64,000 nucleotides of DNA from Dyadobacter koreensis (GCF_900108855.1 NZ_FNXY01000004.1:310001-374000); one strand, 5' to 3'. Numbered from the stretch's first letter, positions 16,901-26,915 are shown. Program-made: numbers and translations. The notes: generated by a model not told the origin, from the letters alone.

Positions 16901-17491
16901 CTACGTTGAGTAACTGTAAAGTATACTTCTGATTTCTTCAAAAACATTTTCGGTCAAAATATGATGTTTGCCATGCGTTCTGATCGCTGCTGCCGGCATC
17001 CTTTCAACTTCTGCAATCGTTGGATTTTGCACATAGGTTTTAAAACCCCGCTCGGCAATTATTTTCATTCCTAAGGCTCCATCTTCGCTTGCACCTGAAA
17101 AAATCATCGCTGCTTTTATATAAATCCCGGATTGCGCAGCGGAAATAAATGTGGCATCAAGAGAAGGACGCGAAAAAAAATCCTTCTCAGTTCCGTCCAG
17201 ATAAAACCTCTCGTCCGGCCCGACCAGCAAGTGATAATCCGGAACTGCAAAATATATACAGTTTTTCATAATCGGATCAAGGTGTTGCGGCTCTTCCATT
17301 CGAACCTGAGTCTTAGAGCGAAATAGTTTCGGTAACTCAAATAAACTGGATTTTCCACGATGCAGCACAAATAAGATCGCGCAGGACAACGGCCGGTCCA
17401 ACAACTTCAAAATCTCTTCGAAAATGACAAAACTCCCCGACGAACCTCCGATCAAAACTAATTCCAAAGGCAGGTCCTTGTTTTCCATCAT
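16901..17491 (-). CDS. cheB: CheB-type protein-glutamate methylesterase (catalytic domain only)
   Basis: This 196-residue protein consists of the CheB methylesterase domain alone, without the usual N-terminal receiver. The probable triad is Ser17 in LIGGSSGS, His44 in VLHRG and Asp138 in GASEDGALG. It removes methyl esters from glutamates of receptor or sensor coiled coils. Its ATG overlaps the cheR stop codon (ATGA), so the pair is co-translated. No chemoreceptor, CheA or CheW gene is in the window. The substrate may therefore be the long coiled coil of the hybrid kinase encoded first in this operon. Confidence 0.85.
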   Translation of the reverse strand: MMENKDLPLELVLIGGSSGSFVIFEEILKLLDRPLSCAILFVLHRGKSSLFELPKLFRSKTQVRMEEPQHLDPIMKNCIYFAVPDYHLLVGPDERFYLDGTEKDFFSRPSLDATFISAAQSGIYIKAAMIFSGASEDGALGMKIIAERGFKTYVQNPTIAEVERMPAAAIRTHGKHHILTENVFEEIRSILYSYST

Positions 17492-18309
17492 CTTATTTTT
17501 TGATAGATGTTCAAATGTGAATCGATGATCCTGAAATTTTCCTCAAAACCCGAGTAACGTAATGTTTCCCTTTTCCCAAGACATAGAAAACCGAACATTG
17601 CCAGGCTTTCGTATAAAAGTCTGAAAACTTCTTGCCTTTGTTCCAGATTAAAGTAAATCATCACATTTCGGCAGCTAACCATTTGAAACTCATTAAAAAC
17701 ACCGTCGCCGGTTAGGTCATGCAATGAGAAAACAATATTTTTTCTCAAATCAGGAACCATAACAGCCTGACTGTACGCTACATGATAGTAATCCGACAAA
17801 GAATTTTTACATCCTGAAAGCATATAGTTTTCCGAAAATGTCCGCATGTGCCCCAAACCAAAAACCCCTTCACGGGCAGAAGCCAGCACACGCTCACTTA
17901 GATCCGTCGCATAGATCAACGCTCTGTTATACATACCCGTCTCTTTCAACAGGATTGCAAGCGAATAAGCTTCTTCACCCGATGCGCAGCCTGCCACCCA
18001 AATCCTGACCGCAGGATAGGATTCCAGATAGCTGAAAACTTCCGAGCGGAGTTTGATAAAAAAATCGGGATCCCTGAACATCTCCGAATAGTTTACTGTT
18101 AACTCCTGGATAAAATCGTAAACTGCCTTCCCTCCCTGCTCGATATGCGTCATCAAGTCGGACAGGCTCATCGTATGCCTGTTGAGAAATCTAGACGCGC
18201 GGCGGAGCAAAGACGGACGCGCATACCCGGAAAAATCAAACCCCGAAATTTCCCTCACTTTCACAATCAAAGCTTCCAGCTCTTCATATTCCAACATTGT
18301 CATATTCAT
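17488..18309 (-). CDS. cheR: CheR-type protein-glutamate methyltransferase
   Basis: This 273-residue protein has the helical CheR N-domain (about residues 1-70) and the SAM-dependent methyltransferase domain with RIWVAGCASGEEAYSLAI (the GxxSGEE motif) and the later VSCRNVMIYF. It methylates glutamates of sensory proteins. I chose ATG 18309, which overlaps the stop codon of the kinase gene as ATGA; a TTG at 18324 would add five residues. The beta-subdomain that tethers CheR to receptor tails seems ordinary in size. It is the second gene of the kinase-CheR-CheB-kinase operon. Confidence 0.9.
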   Translation of the reverse strand: MNMTMLEYEELEALIVKVREISGFDFSGYARPSLLRRASRFLNRHTMSLSDLMTHIEQGGKAVYDFIQELTVNYSEMFRDPDFFIKLRSEVFSYLESYPAVRIWVAGCASGEEAYSLAILLKETGMYNRALIYATDLSERVLASAREGVFGLGHMRTFSENYMLSGCKNSLSDYYHVAYSQAVMVPDLRKNIVFSLHDLTGDGVFNEFQMVSCRNVMIYFNLEQRQEVFRLLYESLAMFGFLCLGKRETLRYSGFEENFRIIDSHLNIYQKIR

Positions 18310-21300
18310 ACGGAATGCAGCCAAACTTTGATCAATGACAATAATTTATCAACATCCACGGGTTTGGAAATATAGTCGTTAGCACCCGCAGCCAGACATA
18401 ATTCACGATCTCCCTGCATAGCCTTCGCAGTAACGGCGATGATTGGAAGGTTGTTCCATTTTGCCTGCTTCCGAATAAATTTTGTGGCTTCAATACCGTC
18501 CATTTCGGGCATCATTACGTCCATCAGAACTAAATCCACATCTTTTTCTTCCCCAAGCTTTTCCAATGCTTCACGCCCGTTTGTTGCAATCGTAATTGTA
18601 AAGCCGGCCTCTTCCAAAACGGCACTCAGCGCGAAAATATTCCGCATATCGTCATCAGCCAGCAATACTTTCTTTCCAACAAAAACACGTTCGGAATGAA
18701 CCACAGGATTGCTGAATGAATAATTATTCTGAATTGAAGGAGCCGTTTTTGGCTGAATTTTTTTCAGGAACAGATTAACCTCATCCAGTAAACGATCGTT
18801 CGATTTCCGCGTTTTCATCACCACAGGATGGGAATATTTCATAACGCGGGTTAGGTCTTCCTGAGAAAGATCTTCGGCAGTGTTTACTACAACTGGTAAG
18901 GAAGCCCATTTCGGAACTGCTTTAATCTGATCAAGTAAATCCAGCCCGTTGACATCGGACAAGCGGATATCAAGAATGATACCATCTACTATTTCCCGTG
19001 AAAGCAGTGACAACGCCTCTTCACCGGAATAAGCGTACAATACAAAAAGATTATTGGCTTCCAGAAAATCACCAAAATGTTTACTTTGGAAAGCGTCGTC
19101 TTCGATCAGAAGAATCCTTTTCTTTTCGGGAGTTGATCCTTCCAGTTTTAGCAAGTCAAAAATAACTTCCGCCGATCTTTTGTCGACTGGCTTTTGCATA
19201 AAACCAATCGCACCTTCCTCCATCACTTTTGCTATACTTTCATCTCCGGCTGAAACCGTGTGAACAGGAATCATCCGTGTAAGCGGATCTGATTTTAGTT
19301 CTTTTAAAACTTCGTCTCCCGAAAGGTCAGGAAGATGCATATCCAGTATGATGGCCGTAGGTTTGAACGTTGCCACAAAACGTAACGCCTTGTATCCGGT
19401 ATCAGCAATTAAAACTTCAAAACCACTTTCACGTGCTTTATTTGCCATGTCTTCAGCAAAAATCGGATCGTCTTCGATTAATAACAAACGATTTTCACGC
19501 TCGTTCACCGCATCTGCAGACGGCTTGACAATCTCCGTTTTTACTTCCTTTACAGGTTCAGAAATTACCGGTTCTTGTCTATTCTTTTCAGGATTGACTT
19601 CCAGGGGAATAGTCAGCATGAAAGTTGAACCTTTTCCAACTTCGCTCTTTAATGAAATAGCCCCCCCGAAAAGATTTGCAAGTTCCCGGCTGATCGATAA
19701 CCCTAATCCTGTGCCGCCATATTTTCTGCTCGTGGAACCATCTGCCTGCTGGAAAGCCTCAAAAATCGCATTCTGCTTATTGGCAGGAATTCCGATACCT
19801 GTGTCCGAAACCTCAAAATTCAGTTTCCCGTCAGTTTGAGAAATAATCAATGAAACCTTTCCGGGAGCAGATGTGAATTTAATCGCGTTTGAAAGAAGGT
19901 TCCTCAGGATCTGGACTAGCCTCACCTGATCGATAAACAGTTTTTCCGGACAGTTTTCACCTTTCAAAAGCGCCAGGTGCAATCCTTTATTCTCAGCAAT
20001 TTTCTGGAAAGTATTTTTGATTTCGGCAAGAAGAAAATCTGTATTGACTTCTTCCGAATGCAATTCTATTTTACCGGATTCTACTTTTGCAAGATCAAGA
20101 ATATCGTTAATCAGCGTCAGAAGATCATTCCCGGAATTGTTTATGACCGAAGCAAATTTCTGTTCTTCATCGTTTAAACGCGCTCCTTTATTTTCAGATA
20201 ATATTCTTGAAAGAATCAGGATACTGTTAAGCGGCGTACGAAGTTCATGGCTCATATTGGCCAGGAATTCACTTTTAAATCTTCCCGTAGTTTCGAGTTC
20301 ATCTGCCTTGCGCTGAATCTGATCACGCGCTTCTTCGATCGTATTTTTCTGTTCTTCCAAAAGAAATGCCTTTTCTTCCAGTTCGGTATTGATCTGCCTT
20401 AGCTCTTCCTGCTGTACCCGAAGTTCTTCCTCTGAAACCTGTAAGAGTGACGTTTGCCGCGTCAATTCTTCGTTCGTGACCCTTAATTCTTCCTGCTGGC
20501 TTTCCAACTCTTCTGCCTGAAGCTGGGTTTTATCGAGCAATTCTTTCGTCAATTGCCGCTCTCTTGCCGCCGTTAACGAAATAGCAACGCCATCAGAAAT
20601 CCTGTCAAGCAATTTTGATACATTATCATCCGGTTTTTCAAGATAACCGAGTTCAAGCACCGCGACTACCTTGCCTCCCTGCATCAACGTTTTTATCAGT
20701 ACCGTGCCCGGAGCACTTTCCCCGAGACCGGACTTGATCTTTAAATATCCGGGAGGTACTTCGAGTTGCTTAAAAACTGATTTTTCCTGAATAACCTGGC
20801 CGAGAACCCCGCTTTGTTTGTTAATCGAGTCGGGCAAATCATTTTTGCGATCAACAGCATAAGTGGCTGCCAGATCCCAGACATCACCAATTCGACTGAT
20901 TACATATAGCACTCCCGTGGTGGCCTGCGTGACCTCAGCGACACGTGTAAGAAAATTTCTCGCCAGTTCATCCTCCTTTGGTTCTCCGCGAATCACAACA
21001 CTGACTTCGACAGCGGCCGACAATATCCAGTTTTTACGCTGATCTTCAATTGCCAGAACTGCGAGTTCCTGGTTGGCTTTCAATGTTTCCTTTTCCGAGT
21101 TTAGCTGCGCGAGATAAGTTCTACGAATGACATAAAACAAGACAAAAATGACCAGCATAAAAATAGCCGTTCCCGCCAGAATAACTTGTTTGGCCCTGGC
21201 TGAGCTAACGGCCGCCTGATTTTCGCGAATTTCAAGCAATCCATTCTCTACGTTTTCAATCTTATCAAAATATAATTTTAACTGTGCCGACAATTTTTGA

Positions 21301-21737
21301 CCGCCGAGAACCATCGTACGAAGTGAATCGGCAGAATAATTTTCATTTTTCAGCATTTCAAGCTGTCTGGCCATCAAATCCAACCGACTTCTTAAAACAG
21401 GAGATAAAGTGTCAAGGCGTGCCGCCTGAATAGGATTATCTGTAACAAGTTTTTGAAGAAAAAGGAATTGCTCCCAAGTCTTTTCGCTTGCCAGCTGATG
21501 TGTGCGCTCAAAATTTCTGTTTTTTAAAAGAGCAAAACCTCTGAGATTTGTTTCAGCAGTCAATAACTGATTTCGCACATCCGACGATGATTTGATTACC
21601 TCACGGGTATGATCCACCCAACCAGTATTTTCCTGCTGTAAAATAATTGCATTAAATGAAGTGTAGCCTACGATAATTACAAGAAAAATTGAAATAATAA
21701 TGCCTGTAAAGACCTGCTGCTGAAAAGAAAGACGCAT
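18306..21737 (-). CDS. Giant hybrid histidine kinase: CHASE3-GAF-coiled coil-HisKA-HATPase-three REC
   Basis: This 1143-residue inner-membrane sensor has a first membrane helix (about 8-30), a periplasmic CHASE3 domain (about 35-185) and a second helix (about 188-212). These are followed by a GAF domain (about 235-395) and a long glutamine/glutamate-rich coiled coil (about 400-480, repeats of the EELRVxxEEL type). The kinase core has FLANMSHELRTPLNSI, NLLSNAIKFT and GTGLGLSIS. Three receivers follow, with acceptor Asp residues in IILDMHLPDLSG, IILDIRLSDVNG and VLMDVMMPEMDG. The CheR/CheB genes downstream overlap in an ATGA chain, so methylation of the coiled coil as adaptation is plausible. 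Confidence 0.93.
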   Translation of the reverse strand: MRLSFQQQVFTGIIISIFLVIIVGYTSFNAIILQQENTGWVDHTREVIKSSSDVRNQLLTAETNLRGFALLKNRNFERTHQLASEKTWEQFLFLQKLVTDNPIQAARLDTLSPVLRSRLDLMARQLEMLKNENYSADSLRTMVLGGQKLSAQLKLYFDKIENVENGLLEIRENQAAVSSARAKQVILAGTAIFMLVIFVLFYVIRRTYLAQLNSEKETLKANQELAVLAIEDQRKNWILSAAVEVSVVIRGEPKEDELARNFLTRVAEVTQATTGVLYVISRIGDVWDLAATYAVDRKNDLPDSINKQSGVLGQVIQEKSVFKQLEVPPGYLKIKSGLGESAPGTVLIKTLMQGGKVVAVLELGYLEKPDDNVSKLLDRISDGVAISLTAARERQLTKELLDKTQLQAEELESQQEELRVTNEELTRQTSLLQVSEEELRVQQEELRQINTELEEKAFLLEEQKNTIEEARDQIQRKADELETTGRFKSEFLANMSHELRTPLNSILILSRILSENKGARLNDEEQKFASVINNSGNDLLTLINDILDLAKVESGKIELHSEEVNTDFLLAEIKNTFQKIAENKGLHLALLKGENCPEKLFIDQVRLVQILRNLLSNAIKFTSAPGKVSLIISQTDGKLNFEVSDTGIGIPANKQNAIFEAFQQADGSTSRKYGGTGLGLSISRELANLFGGAISLKSEVGKGSTFMLTIPLEVNPEKNRQEPVISEPVKEVKTEIVKPSADAVNERENRLLLIEDDPIFAEDMANKARESGFEVLIADTGYKALRFVATFKPTAIILDMHLPDLSGDEVLKELKSDPLTRMIPVHTVSAGDESIAKVMEEGAIGFMQKPVDKRSAEVIFDLLKLEGSTPEKKRILLIEDDAFQSKHFGDFLEANNLFVLYAYSGEEALSLLSREIVDGIILDIRLSDVNGLDLLDQIKAVPKWASLPVVVNTAEDLSQEDLTRVMKYSHPVVMKTRKSNDRLLDEVNLFLKKIQPKTAPSIQNNYSFSNPVVHSERVFVGKKVLLADDDMRNIFALSAVLEEAGFTITIATNGREALEKLGEEKDVDLVLMDVMMPEMDGIEATKFIRKQAKWNNLPIIAVTAKAMQGDRELCLAAGANDYISKPVDVDKLLSLIKVWLHSV

Positions 21738-21998
21738 ACACTGAATGAAGTAACGAAGAGTTATAAAATTTTGATCTTTGGAAAATCACGTGAATATCAT
21801 TAAAAAAAAGTCATTGAGCTAGTGTTTGTCTCATTTTCGCTACACAATTCATCAAGATTCTTCTACATTAAGGCATACATCTCGTTAACATTTATTTCCT
21901 GATGTTTAATATTAAAAATGTTTAATTTTCATATTTGATACTTTAATTGAAAAAATCGGATTGTTAAAGAAATATTAACAACTCTATGTGATTTCTCC

Positions 21999-22006
21999 TA
22001 CATTTG
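21999..22006 (+). promoter_or_regulatory. -7 promoter box of the DUF3224 gene
   Basis: TACATTTG matches TAnnTTTG exactly and lies 28 bases before the start codon at 22035. I see no clear TTG at the -33 distance. Confidence 0.5.
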
Positions 22007-22034
22007 AGAAACACTAAAAACTTCCTTTAATAAG

Positions 22035-22436
22035 ATGAATTTAACCGCGTCCGCAGTCTTCCATATCACCGATGGATACGAAGAATCTTTCAGTAAAATT
22101 GAAAATGGACAAAAATTGACTACCGGCAAGTTTTTTATTTTCTACGAAGGTGAGCTATCCGGCGAAAGCGTAGTTATGGAACTAAAAAATTATCTAAACG
22201 ATAAGAAAGCAACGGTGTATGGACTGGAAAGATTTACAGGAGAGGTTGCCGGAAAAAACGGAAGTTTCGTGCTTGAACATTCTGGCAGTTTTGAAAATGG
22301 TGTAATTACTTCTACAAGAAAAGTAGTAGCCGGGAGCGGCACTAACGAGCTCGCAGGTATTCGTGGTGAGGCTGTATTCAAGTCAGGCGAGTCAAAAGAA
22401 TTTCACCTGACTTTGAATTACTCCTTCATAGAATAA
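22035..22436 (+). CDS. DUF3224 domain-containing protein
   Basis: This 133-residue protein is an all-beta, probably barrel-shaped cytosolic protein; features such as GKFFIFYEGELSGES and GTNELAGIRGEAVFKSG match DUF3224 (allene-oxide-cyclase-like barrel). It has no signal peptide and no known activity. It stands alone with its own -7 box, diverging from the giant kinase gene. It ends only 4 bases from the convergent acetyltransferase gene without a visible terminator, so the two transcripts probably overlap at their 3' ends. Confidence 0.8.
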   Translation: MNLTASAVFHITDGYEESFSKIENGQKLTTGKFFIFYEGELSGESVVMELKNYLNDKKATVYGLERFTGEVAGKNGSFVLEHSGSFENGVITSTRKVVAGSGTNELAGIRGEAVFKSGESKEFHLTLNYSFIE

Positions 22437-22440
22437 ATAT

Positions 22441-22923
22441 TTAAATTTCTTTTGACATCCAAAGTTCACAAGAGTGATGTCCGCTGTTTCCTAATGGCTT
22501 GTCCAGTAGCTCAAATCCCAGTCTTTCGTAAGCCTTAACGGCTTTATCGAGTTCAGACATGGTTTCCAGGTATATTCTTTTGTAGCCTCTGCCTTTTGCT
22601 TCCTGCAAACACTTTTCAATCAGTGTTCTACCCAGACCTATCCCTCTGGCTTCTGGTAATAAATACATTTTCACCAGTTCCAGCGTATCATCAGGCAGAC
22701 CTTCTGTAGGAAAAATGCCTGCACCGCCTAAAAGTTTTTCACCCTTTTTTGCAACGAAATAGCAGCTGTCTTTGACGGTAAAAAGATCGCTCAAATGATC
22801 TGTACTCTCGTCGTAATATACTGTTCCCGGTTTGTCTGCTTTAAATTCCTTTAAAGTATCCCGGATAAGTGATGCCAGCTCAAAATTATCGTCCTGGCAT
22901 ATTTCTCTTATTTCAATATTCAT
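22441..22923 (-). CDS. GNAT family N-acetyltransferase
   Basis: This 160-residue protein has a GNAT fold, with the acetyl-CoA pyrophosphate loop in LLPEARGIGLGRTLIEKCL (RGxGxG type, about residues 90-108) and the later KAYERLGFE motif. It transfers an acetyl group from acetyl-CoA to an amine of an unidentified substrate. I chose ATG 22923, 14 bases after the helicase stop codon. A start at 22950 would extend nine residues back into the helicase gene with no family support. It is co-transcribed with the helicase. Confidence 0.85.
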   Translation of the reverse strand: MNIEIREICQDDNFELASLIRDTLKEFKADKPGTVYYDESTDHLSDLFTVKDSCYFVAKKGEKLLGGAGIFPTEGLPDDTLELVKMYLLPEARGIGLGRTLIEKCLQEAKGRGYKRIYLETMSELDKAVKAYERLGFELLDKPLGNSGHHSCELWMSKEI

Positions 22924-22937
22924 TTTTAGATAATATT

Positions 22938-25900
22938 TTACAGGATCCACTCTATGCCATCATTTTCCAAGGTCAGTAATACAGCCGCCGCTCGTTTTCC
23001 TTCACCTGAATAAACTTTAACGAGCCTTTTCAAGTGCTGCCGGGACTGATCATTCCCTGTACCTGCCACAAAACTCATGAATACATAACTTTCGTCCGGC
23101 AATTGCACAATGCGGTCCACGTGAAGCATTTTTCCACCAGGCAGCAGCAGCTCCTTATTTACCTGAACCTTTACCTTTCCAGTATACAGATCTTTCAACG
23201 ACTCATTTTTAAATAAGTCCGTCAGTTGAAAATAGAGTTTTTTCGCCTCTTCGCGTGTCACCAAACCGTCACGCACAAGTCGTCCGGCAGCATCCCCCAG
23301 GTCTTCGGCGCCATTCATGGTAACCAGCAGATGGCGCATTTTTTGAAGATGATCTTTTTTGCGTTCAAAGGTTTCCACATCAAAAATCCTTTCCGCCATT
23401 CTCCGAAGCCGCAGGGAATCAGTACGGTCATTACTTATTATGTCATCGATGATAAAACTTTGTGCGTTATTTTTTGAATGTGCGTGAAAACGGTTTTCGT
23501 TTCCCTGAGATAGAATATATTTACTTTCGACGTCATTATAGGCTGGATTAAAATTTTCCTGTGTGATATAGTCATGCATCCAGCTATTTACCTGCGAAGA
23601 TTGATTCCAGTTTTTTTCGCGTTTTGCCAGGACATACAGACGCTGTACAGGCCGGGTGAAGGCCACGTAAAGAAGATTAAGATTTTCAACTAAAGTCCTG
23701 GTTTTCTCGTCTGCGTACTGCTTGGAAACTAGCGTATTTTCCAGATCCTTTACCACTGAGACAAGCGAGCTTTTAAGTTTTTTGTTGGTAGAGATCTCTC
23801 CTGAATTTTCTAAAAGGCTTAATTCATCATATGAAATATCTTCCAGATCAATCCAAATCCTGTCCAGTTTCGCATTTGGAGTTACTTTCCAATTTGCATA
23901 AGGAACAATTACAACCGGATATTCAAGTCCTTTGGATTTATGTATGGTCGTGATTCTAAGCGCGTCAGTATCGGATGGTATGGTAATCGAAAGTTTATTT
24001 TTCGCCGTTTCCCAATGTTGCAGAAAATCGCCCAGGTGATTGCTTCGTCTGGTACCAAATTCAAGAACAACGTCGAGAAATCTGAATAAATATTCGTTTT
24101 CAGTCTTGTTTCCGAATAGACCGAAAGTTTGCATTAGTAACTCACTAAGTTCGAAAACAGTCAGCTGCCTCATCCGAAACGCTGTTAATTCAATTCCGTA
24201 TTTGGCAAAATAGGCGAGAAAACTATCCAGGCCTTTGAAAATGCAAAGTTCCCGCAACGCTTCGTGTTCTTCTGCCGTCGGATTTTCTTTTCTGATAATC
24301 CGATGAAACAGATATGCTGCCTCATATCTTTTTAAACGCTGGTCTGTATGCAGAACCTCCATGAAAGAGATCACAAAATGAACAGACCGGGAATAACCCA
24401 GAGATAAAGCATCATCAGAAATAAGCGGGTAACCGATCTCTTTCAGTGCATTGGCGAGCGAAGTTGCCTCTTTCTTTTTCCTGCATAGAATCGCAATATC
24501 TCTCCATTGGTAACCGGAATCACGCAGTTCAGTAATCAGTTCTAAACTTCTTTTGACAATCGCATCATTTTTGGTTTCGGTTTCAGAGAACTCGTCGTTG
24601 AATTCCTGCATATCCAAAAATTCCAATTGTACATGCCCGCCATCATTCACTCCCTCCGGAATTTCTTGTTTGAAATTTTCATCATAAACTGATTTGATCA
24701 GAGGAAAATCCTGACCTACTGTTTCTGAAATAAATCCAAAAAACTGATTATTAAAGTTTGTGATTTCACGGTAACTTCTGCGGTTTGTCTTAAGATGATC
24801 AATTTCCAGTTGACTATCTACACTCCACAATCGTTCTTCATTATAAACATTGTCTCCTAAAATAGGTACGAGTTGCATTACCTGATTTTGGGCCAGGTGC
24901 AGGATCAAATCCATATCTCCCCCCCTGAATCGGTAGATCGATTGCTTTGCGTCACCTACGATCAGATTGAAATATCCGTCGGCCAGAGCATTTTCAATTA
25001 ATGGAAGTAAATTTGCAAACTGCAATTTAGAAGTATCCTGAAACTCATCTACGAGAATATGGTTATACTTTTCTCCGAGCCTCTCAAAGATAAACGGAAT
25101 AGGCTCTTTCGCGACAATTTCAAGAATGCGTCTGTTAAAATCTGAAATGTGCACCTGGTTGTTTTGCCGTAAGAGCGCATCAAATTCTTTTCTGATTTCC
25201 CCAAGTAAGGATAAATTATAGAGGTGCCTTTCGAGTTGCTGGTATAATGTGATTTTTTGTGATTCACCAGTTCTTATATTTTCAATCTCGTAGTACAGCC
25301 GCTCCAATTCTGTTCGAATGGATTCAATTTTATCCTTGATCGGAGCGGCGGTCTTGGCACCATACCAGTTTTGATCAGCGATGGTTTTTCCACTAACGTA
25401 AGAATTTGGCGGTATCCATGTATTTTTTCCTGCACCCCTGTCCTTAAAATAACCATATATTCCACGGGCTCCCTGATAGAAATCCTTATCGATCAAAAAT
25501 TCATTCGTGATAAGTTCAAAACCACTTAAAGCCAGACGTTTTACAGTTTCTTCCTTTCCTTTTACAAATGCACGCATCTGATTACGGATTGCAACCCAAT
25601 CGCCCATTTGCAAGTCCGCAACCCGTTGCATCTGCAAATAACTTTGCTCGCTTAGCAAAGTCCCCGCCGTTTCCCGGATCTGGGCCGGTAAGGATGACCA
25701 GCTCTTTCCTTCCTCAGCTTTTTCCCGGTAATACTTTTCAACGATATCAGACAGAACCTCTTCGCCTTCCTGCCCTATTCTGGCAAGTAACCGATCCACT
25801 GCTTCATCCAGCAAAGTGCCGTCGAGTTGAGTTTCAAACACAAACGGTATTCCAAGCTCGTCGGTAAAACTGCTGATCAGACGCTGTGTAAATTTATCAA

Positions 25901-26267
25901 TTGTCATCACCGAAAAATCGGAATAACGATGAAGGATTTGCCTGAAAACGAGTTGTGCCCTGCCTGAAATTAATTCCTTGGCGCCTGCATATAACTCTGG
26001 ATCTGCTAAGGTGACCGGATACAGGTCAGTTACTACATCACGAAGCATTGGATGTTCGGCTGCATCTGCAGACATTGCATCCGAAAAGATCCTGAGCATG
26101 AGCAATATACGCTCTTTCATTTCATTGGCCGCTGCATTTGTAAATGTAACAGCCAGAATTTGCCTGAAATAGGTATCGGAATTCGAATGTAGAGCAAGTT
26201 TTAAATATTCCTTCGTAAGCGTGTAGGTCTTACCAGAACCAGCCGATGAGCTATATACTTTAAACAC
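22938..26267 (-). CDS. UvrD/RecB-like DNA helicase (AddA-like)
   Basis: This 1109-residue superfamily 1A helicase shows Walker A SSAGSGKTYTLTKEY (residues 6-20), Walker B/motif II ILVDEFQDTSKLQ, motif III VGDAKQSIYRFRGG, motif V ITTIHKSKGLEYPVVIVP and motif VI LLYVAFTRPVQRLYVL. It resembles the RecB/AddA subunits of double-strand-break repair nucleases. The C-terminal region where AddA/RecB carry the PD-(D/E)XK nuclease (VDRIVQL...) lacks the usual DxK signature, so it may be a helicase only. No AddB partner lies in the window; Bacteroidota often encode it elsewhere. Confidence 0.88.
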   Translation of the reverse strand: MFKVYSSSAGSGKTYTLTKEYLKLALHSNSDTYFRQILAVTFTNAAANEMKERILLMLRIFSDAMSADAAEHPMLRDVVTDLYPVTLADPELYAGAKELISGRAQLVFRQILHRYSDFSVMTIDKFTQRLISSFTDELGIPFVFETQLDGTLLDEAVDRLLARIGQEGEEVLSDIVEKYYREKAEEGKSWSSLPAQIRETAGTLLSEQSYLQMQRVADLQMGDWVAIRNQMRAFVKGKEETVKRLALSGFELITNEFLIDKDFYQGARGIYGYFKDRGAGKNTWIPPNSYVSGKTIADQNWYGAKTAAPIKDKIESIRTELERLYYEIENIRTGESQKITLYQQLERHLYNLSLLGEIRKEFDALLRQNNQVHISDFNRRILEIVAKEPIPFIFERLGEKYNHILVDEFQDTSKLQFANLLPLIENALADGYFNLIVGDAKQSIYRFRGGDMDLILHLAQNQVMQLVPILGDNVYNEERLWSVDSQLEIDHLKTNRRSYREITNFNNQFFGFISETVGQDFPLIKSVYDENFKQEIPEGVNDGGHVQLEFLDMQEFNDEFSETETKNDAIVKRSLELITELRDSGYQWRDIAILCRKKKEATSLANALKEIGYPLISDDALSLGYSRSVHFVISFMEVLHTDQRLKRYEAAYLFHRIIRKENPTAEEHEALRELCIFKGLDSFLAYFAKYGIELTAFRMRQLTVFELSELLMQTFGLFGNKTENEYLFRFLDVVLEFGTRRSNHLGDFLQHWETAKNKLSITIPSDTDALRITTIHKSKGLEYPVVIVPYANWKVTPNAKLDRIWIDLEDISYDELSLLENSGEISTNKKLKSSLVSVVKDLENTLVSKQYADEKTRTLVENLNLLYVAFTRPVQRLYVLAKREKNWNQSSQVNSWMHDYITQENFNPAYNDVESKYILSQGNENRFHAHSKNNAQSFIIDDIISNDRTDSLRLRRMAERIFDVETFERKKDHLQKMRHLLVTMNGAEDLGDAAGRLVRDGLVTREEAKKLYFQLTDLFKNESLKDLYTGKVKVQVNKELLLPGGKMLHVDRIVQLPDESYVFMSFVAGTGNDQSRQHLKRLVKVYSGEGKRAAAVLLTLENDGIEWIL

Positions 26268-26333
26268 GATGAAATGGACTTATTTGAAAAGTAAATGTAG
26301 TGTTTTGAAATGCTTTGAGCAATGTACAAAAAA

Positions 26334-26355
26334 AGCAGGCTATTGCCTGCTCGTT
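26334..26355 (-). terminator. Terminator of the small outer-membrane protein gene
   Basis: AGCAGGC-TATT-GCCTGCT (26334-26351) is followed on the minus strand by seven T's. It separates the outer-membrane protein gene from the helicase gene. Confidence 0.8.
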
Positions 26356-26384
26356 ATGTTTTTCTGTAAGCTGCTTTAATTCAA

Positions 26385-26915
26385 CTACAAATTGAAGCGT
26401 ATACCTGCCGATAAATTCGGGCTCAAATAAAATGGTCTTGGCAATAATTCTATGTAAGTCCCCCCTTCCAGGAATACCGAAATCCGGTTATCAGGAATAA
26501 AATATTCTAAACCACCAATGGCTGAGCCACCCAAAGAAATCGTTTTTTCACGGTCGCCGGGAGCAGCAATAAGCCTTTTGTTGTCCGGATAATAATTTCT
26601 GCTGTTTACCTGTCCGCCCAGTCCGTAATAGACACGGACAGCTTCTGAGTTAAAAAGAGGCGTTGTCCATAAATAATGGACCTGAATGGCCAACCCTGTT
26701 GTTTTGTATCTTCCGCTTCTATAATCGCGGTCGTTGGAAAATACACCGCCGTAAGTACCTATACTTACATCAATCGCATGGATGTTATTGAAATATTTCC
26801 GGATATTGACGCCGGTAGGTTCTCCTAATTTAAAGCCGACAGCCCAGTTGTCGTCTTGTGCCTGCGCAAATCCAAAGCAAAGAGTTAAAGTTAAAACAAG
26901 TGCTAATTTCTTCAT
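26385..26915 (-). CDS. Exported beta-barrel-like protein of unknown function
   Basis: This 176-residue protein has a signal peptide (MKKLALVLTLTLCFGFAQAQ, cleavage after AQA). The mature part is built of alternating strands with aromatic girdles and ends in a phenylalanine-containing final strand (LSAGIRFNL), the usual end of an outer-membrane beta-barrel. I recognise no family; it resembles the small porin-like proteins common in Cytophagales. It is not obviously linked to histidine synthesis, although it lies just downstream of hisC in the same direction. Confidence 0.7.
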   Translation of the reverse strand: MKKLALVLTLTLCFGFAQAQDDNWAVGFKLGEPTGVNIRKYFNNIHAIDVSIGTYGGVFSNDRDYRSGRYKTTGLAIQVHYLWTTPLFNSEAVRVYYGLGGQVNSRNYYPDNKRLIAAPGDREKTISLGGSAIGGLEYFIPDNRISVFLEGGTYIELLPRPFYLSPNLSAGIRFNL

